A program made the position numbers and the translations under genes. From CAWAMR01 sp963783095 (lineage in GTDB: Bacteria > Planctomycetota > Planctomycetia > Gemmatales > Gemmataceae): DNA of 64,000 bases. The notes beneath the pieces were generated by a model, which was given only the letters and a program-made list of their open reading frames with translations, searched no databases and had not been told where the DNA came from. Positions 59,889-64,000 of this stretch are shown here, piece after piece (position 1 is the stretch's first letter; every line of letters begins with the position of its first letter). The stretch spans positions 1 through 64,000 of the forward strand of contig CAWAMR010000022.1 of NCBI GenBank assembly GCA_963783095.1, read 5' to 3'.

Positions 59889-60116
59889 ATGCAGATGATC
59901 GGGAGAACGACAATGAGATGCAATACCAATGCCTTTCGGGCATTTAGCCGCAGTTTTCGCTTTGTCGGAGAGATTTACGACGATACGATACTTCGTGTGG
60001 TATTCGCGAAGTTGATGGGGTCGATCTATAATTACTTGGATCGCAGATTTCGAATATTCTATCGCGTCCCAGTACCAACTGAGGACGCGTACAGCGAACA
60101 GGAGGGATTGCCGTGA
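59889..60116 (+). CDS. Possible small hypothetical protein
   Basis: An open frame of 75 residues from ATG 59889 (MQMIGRTTMRCNTNAFRAFSRSFRFVGEIYDDTILRVVFAKLMGSIYNYLDRRFRIFYRVPVPTEDAYSEQEGLP). It is basic with an aromatic-rich middle, and overlaps the Uma2 start at 60113. No ribosome site stands out. No similarity recognised; may be non-coding or a decayed gene end. The region 59706-59888 shows nothing else. Confidence 0.25.
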   Translation: MQMIGRTTMRCNTNAFRAFSRSFRFVGEIYDDTILRVVFAKLMGSIYNYLDRRFRIFYRVPVPTEDAYSEQEGLP

Positions 60117-60691
60117 CAACCATGTTGCTTCCGTCATCGCTTGCCGTGCCGGTCGGCCCTCGACCTGTGCATGGACCTGTGCCGAGTTCCACCGCTTCGG
60201 CGACATGGGAGTGTTCGAGGGCCGCCGGGCGATGCTGATCGATGGCGTCATCTTGGAGGAAGGGCCTATGAACCCGCCGCACGCGATCACGCTCGAATTG
60301 GTCGAAGAGACGATCCGAACTGCGTTCGGAACTGGGTGGCGAATCCGCAATCAGTCTCCGTTGGTCCTCGGCCAGGATCTCGACCCGGAGCCTGACTTGG
60401 CGGTAATTGCTGGAACAGCTCGCGGCAGTTCAGGGCATCCGACGACGGCGGAACTGGTAGTTGAGGTAGCGGACTCCTCCTTCAACTTCGACACAAACGA
60501 AAAACGGCTGCTCTACGCCCGAACTGGCATACGCGAGTACTGGGTGGTGGACGTCAACGGGCGCAGGCTGCTCGTCTACCGCGACCCTCAATCGGGCGAC
60601 TACACCACTTCAACAGGCGTTCGGCCCGGCAGATGCCGTTGTTCCGCTGGCGGCAACAACGACGGTGCGGGTGGGAGATCTGCTCATGTGA
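60113..60691 (+). CDS. Uma2 family endonuclease-like protein, DUF820 (two frameshifts)
   Basis: The GTG at 60113 has GGAGGG upstream (60101). The core is FHRFGDMGVFEGRRAMLIDGVILEEGPMNPPHAITLELVEETIRTAFGTGWRIRNQSPLVLGQDLDPEPDLAVIAG...TTAELVVEVADSSFNFDTNEKRLLYARTGIREYWVVDVNGRRLLVYRDP. This is the PD-(D/E)XK pattern of DUF820/Uma2, with Asp in EPDLAV and Glu in LVVEV. Shifts near 60200 and 60612 break the ends (C-terminus restored: AFGPADAVVPLAATTTVRVGDLLM). The family is abundant in planctomycetes and cyanobacteria; biological role unclear. Confidence 0.85.
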
Positions 60692-60806
60692 TGCCGACCC
60701 GGAACCTTTGTTACCTGCAGCCTTTCCTCTTGCTCCTTCCCACCTCCAACAACTATTCTAAATACATCCCGCCTTGTGTCCGCCTCGTTTCCTGAAGAGT
60801 CCCTCC

Positions 60807-63800
60807 ATGCAACACCGAACGATTCTCATTTGTCGCATGATTGCCATTCTCGCCAGTGCCGCTTTTTTGACCGGGCAGATTTGGCAGAATACTCAGGCGC
60901 AACAACCCTCATCCGTGGACAAGGATCATGCCGTCAAGATGGCCCGTGGCCTCGATCTCTTCAAGAAACACGTTCGGCCGATCCTCGTGTCGCAATGTCT
61001 GGAATGTCATGGCGGCAAAAAAACGCAGGGTGAGCTCGACATCACCGATCGCGATCGACTTCTTAAAGGAGGTGAGCGCGGCCCGGCTTTCATCTCCGGC
61101 GATTCCAAAAAGAGCTTGCTTTATCTGCTGATTACCCATCAGAAAAAGTCATTCATGCCCTACGAGAAAAAGAAGCTCAGCGCTGAAGCCATTCAGCACG
61201 TTGCCGCGTGGATCGACAACGGCGCTCCGTACGACAGCCCACTCGTAGAGCGGAAAGATTCCAAGGCCTGGATCACCAAGGTGCTCGATGCGGAATCACG
61301 CAAGCACTGGGCTTATCAGCCGTTATTGAAGGCGGAGCCTCCGAAAGTGCAGCAGGAGGCGTGGATACATACTCCCGTAGACCGCTTTATCCTGAGCAAA
61401 CTGGAAGCGAAGGGGATCAAGCCCAATGAACCCGCACAAAAGCGCCAACTCATTCGACGAGCCTACTTCGATCTGGCCGGCTTGCCGCCAAGTCCGGACG
61501 AAGTCGATGCCTTTGTCAAGGATACTTCGCCCGATGCCTTTGCCAGGTTGATCGACCAGTTGCTGGCATCACCGCATTATGGAGAGCGCTGGGCACGCCA
61601 TTGGCTTGACCTGGTTCGCTTCGCCGAAAGTCATGGCTTCGAACACGATTACGATCGGCCCACAGCTTACCATTACCGCGATTTTGTGATCCAGGCTCTC
61701 AATGAAGGTTTGCCTTACGACACCTTCGTCAAATGGCAACTCGCGGGCGATGAGATCGCTCCAACGAATAATCTAGCTCTGAAGGCGACGGGGTTTCTCG
61801 CTGCCGGTGTGCATAGCACCCAGATCACCAAGAACGAGGTTGAGAAACACCGTTACGATGAACTCGACGACATCCTCGGCACCACCGGTACATCGATGCT
61901 CGGCCTGACTTTCGGCTGCGCGCTGCCACGACCACAAGTTCGATGCCATCCCGGCACGCGATTACTATCAGATGCTTTCGACCTTCACGACCGTTGTGCG
62001 AACCGAAGTTAATCTCAACCTCGACTCGGCGGGTTACCAGAAAGCCAAGGAATTATTCGACAAGGAACATGCCCCACTCGAAGCTGCATTGAAGAAGTGG
62101 GAGACCGAGCAATTACCCGAAGCGTTTCGCAGACTGGCAAGCCAAAGCAACCAAGAACCTACCGGCAGGCTGGCAACTTCCGGAAATCATCAAAGCGGCC
62201 TCTACGGGTGGTGCCACAGTCACCAAAAAGGAAGATGGCAGCGTCCTGATCGGCGGCACCAACCCGCCGATGGAAACGCTGATCTTCGTGCTCGAAACCG
62301 AAATGAAGCAAATCGCGGCGATTCGGCTGGAAGCACTGAGCGATCCCTCACTGGTGAAAGGCGGACCGGGCCGGGCAGCCAACGGCAACTTCGCTTTGAC
62401 AGACTTCAAGGTGTCGGTGGCCGGCAAAGATGGCAAGCTCGTCCCCATGAAATTGAAAAATCCCCGATCGACCTTTGATCAGAAGGGGTTAGGCATTGCC
62501 GGAGCGATCGATGCCGATACGACAACTTCCGGGTGGGCCATTGATCCCCAGTTCGGCAAGAACCACGCCGCGGCCTTCGACTTCGAGACGCCGTACACTG
62601 CGAATGGCAAGACAAAGGTATCGGTGACGTTAAGCTTCCGAAACAATGTCGGGCACGGCATGGGCCGGCCCCGCCTTTCGTTGACTTCTTCCAAGGAACC
62701 GCTCGATCTCAAAGGCACTGGTATTTCGGAGCAGTTTCAAAAAGCACTGGCCGCACCAGCGGACAAGCGAACCGCCGAGCAAACCGCCCTGTTGCTTCGC
62801 TGGTATCGTTCTCTCGACGCCGAGTGGGTCAAGCTAAACCAGCAAGTCCAGTCACATCTGGCCAAAGCGCCCAAGCCTGCGGTTGTCAAGGCGCTGATCT
62901 CATCCGAAGGTTTACCAGCAGTTCGTCTGCATACTCAGGGCGAAGATTTTCTCAAAGAAACCCACTTCCTGCGCCGGGCGATCCGGGCCAGAAGGAAGGT
63001 ATTGCTCCCCAGGGGTATTTGCAGGCATTGACCTTCACGCAACCGACACACTGGAAGGCAGAAGCGCCAAAGGGATCGCGTCTTTCGTATCGCCGCAAGG
63101 CTTTTGCGGAATGGATTACCGATGTCGATCAGGGCGCTGGACGACTACTGGCAAGAGTGATCGTAAACCGGCTCTGGCAGCATCACATGGGTCATGGGAT
63201 CGTTCGGACGCCCAGCGATTTCGGGATGCGCGGCGAGAAACCGACGCATCCGGAATTGCTCGATTACCTGGCAACCGAACTGATCAAAAACGGCTGGCAC
63301 CTAAAGCCAATCCACAAATTGATCATGACCAGTGCGGTCTATCAGGAGAGTTCGCAGCGCGATGAGGCAAAGGTCAAAGCAGATCGCGACAATTCCCTAT
63401 TCTGGCGAAGACCGGTTCACCGGCTGGAAGCGGAAGCAATCCGCGACTCGCTGTTGACGGTGAGCGGCGTACTCGATCCCAAGATGTACGGCCCGGGCAC
63501 ACTGGATGAAGCGAGCAAACGCCGCAGCGTTTATTTCATGGTCAAGCGCAGCAAACTGATTCCAATGATGGTGATCTTCGATGCACCGGATGGAACGGTA
63601 GGCATCGGCGACCGTCCCAGTACGACCATTGCACCGCAGGCGTTGTATCTGATGAATAACGTCAACGTACGTTCGTGGGCCAGGAGTTTTGCCGGCAGGG
63701 TTGCACCGGATGACAAGACATCTTTCGCCGAAGTGGTAAAGGCCGGTTATCGAAGCGCACTGTCGCGTGAGGCGACCGAGGATGAAGTGCGCGATGGGGT

Positions 63801-63918
63801 CGGGTTCCTGACGGAGCAGACCGATTCGTACAAGGGGAAGCCAGATGCCCGCAGGATCGCCATTACGGACTTCTGCCAGACGTTGTTGTGTCTGAATGAG
63901 TTTGTGTATGTGGAGTGA
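60807..63918 (+). CDS. PSCyt1-DUF1549-DUF1553 protein, second copy (several frameshifts)
   Basis: ATG 60807 begins a signal peptide (ICRMIAILASAAFLTGQIWQNTQAQ). CLECH follows in the PSCyt1 domain (KKHVRPILVSQCLECHGGKKTQGELDITDRDRLLKGGERGPAFISGDSKKSLLYLLITH), then DUF1549 (VDRFILSKLEAKGIKPNEPAQKRQLIRRAYFDLAGLPPSPDEVDAFV, CHDHKFDAIPARDYYQM). An extra ~250-residue middle domain with a beta-rich segment (LSFRNNVGHGMGRPRLSLTSSKEPLDL) resembles LamG/concanavalin-like inserts of this family. DUF1553 is LARVIVNRLWQHHMGHGIVRTPSDFGMRGEKPTHPELLDYLA. Shifts at about 61920, 62145 and 62985. About 1037 residues. No DUF1501 partner is seen before the window ends. Confidence 0.92.
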
Positions 63919-63936
63919 GTCAGAGACAGCAGCGTG

Positions 63937-64000
63937 GAGTACGCGTCTCGCGTACTCGGACGGCCTTGCCTTCGGCGAACAGGCACGCGAGACGCGTACC
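63937..64000. repeat. Inverted repeat at the right edge (incomplete)
   Basis: AGTACGCGTCTCGCGT (63938) and its complement ACGCGAGACGCGTAC (63985-63999) flank about 30 bases with CCTTGCCTTCGGCGAA. It looks like the left part of another hairpin element at the contig edge, or a terminator of the preceding gene. Confidence 0.5.

Overview
The window looks like a chromosomal segment of a flagellated planctomycete, probably a Gemmata/Pirellula-type lineage. The evidence is three genes of the paralogous DUF1501 and DUF1549/DUF1553 families with planctomycete-type cytochrome c (CxxCH) domains, an ECF sigma factor paired with a Ser/Thr kinase, planctomycete-type hypothetical proteins, GC-rich hairpin repeats, and a flagellar export/rod/hook-junction cluster. 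No rRNA or tRNA gene was found.

Layout. (1) 1-26269 is one large co-directional flagellar locus: fliG-H-I-J, a MotE-like chaperone, fliO-P-Q-R, flhB, an inserted HEAT-repeat protein, flhA, fliA, a small Cys protein, two lipoproteins, fliL-M-N, a second FliO-like protein, flgF-G-A-H-I, a FlgJ rod domain, a FlgN-like chaperone and flgK-L. (2) 26519-40446 is an apparent biosynthetic gene cluster that I could not match to a known product. It has two intact heme-oxygenase-like diiron oxygenases (HDOs) and traces of a third, one intact and two broken acyl carrier proteins, a type II thioesterase, a GNAT, a cytochrome P450, two ANL adenylating enzymes, a ketoreductase-like SDR, a PLP decarboxylase, and two sulfur amino-acid enzymes (MetY- and MetA-like). 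(3) 40569-47166 carries an ECF sigma factor, a Ser/Thr kinase fused to two c-type-cytochrome-like domains, a P-loop NTPase, a DUF4139 protein and an enolase-superfamily protein. (4) 47329-50185 is gene-poor: a MITE-like element truncating a small gene, a modular hairpin-repeat array, and an XRE regulator with a palindromic operator candidate. (5) 50419-64000 holds planctomycete accessory genes (creatininase, MFS carrier, DUF1501, two DUF1549/DUF1553 proteins, Uma2).

How they work together. Region 1 encodes most of the export gate (FliP/Q/R, FlhA/B), the ATPase complex (FliH/I/J), the switch (FliG/M/N), distal rod and rings (FlgF/G/H/I) and the hook-filament junction (FlgK/L), with FliA for late genes. 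Region 2 has the parts to activate an acyl or amino substrate, load it on a carrier protein, oxidise it with diiron and heme oxygenases, decarboxylate an amino acid, and transfer or release the product; the chemistry is inferred and not established.

Caution. About thirty otherwise conserved genes are broken by single-base shifts, often at homopolymers, spread evenly over essential-type and accessory genes. This looks like residual sequencing/assembly error, so I give full reconstructed gene spans and mention each shift. Intergenic spaces repeatedly carry short 7-8 bp tandem repeats arranged as facing inverted arms, and several longer hairpin elements.
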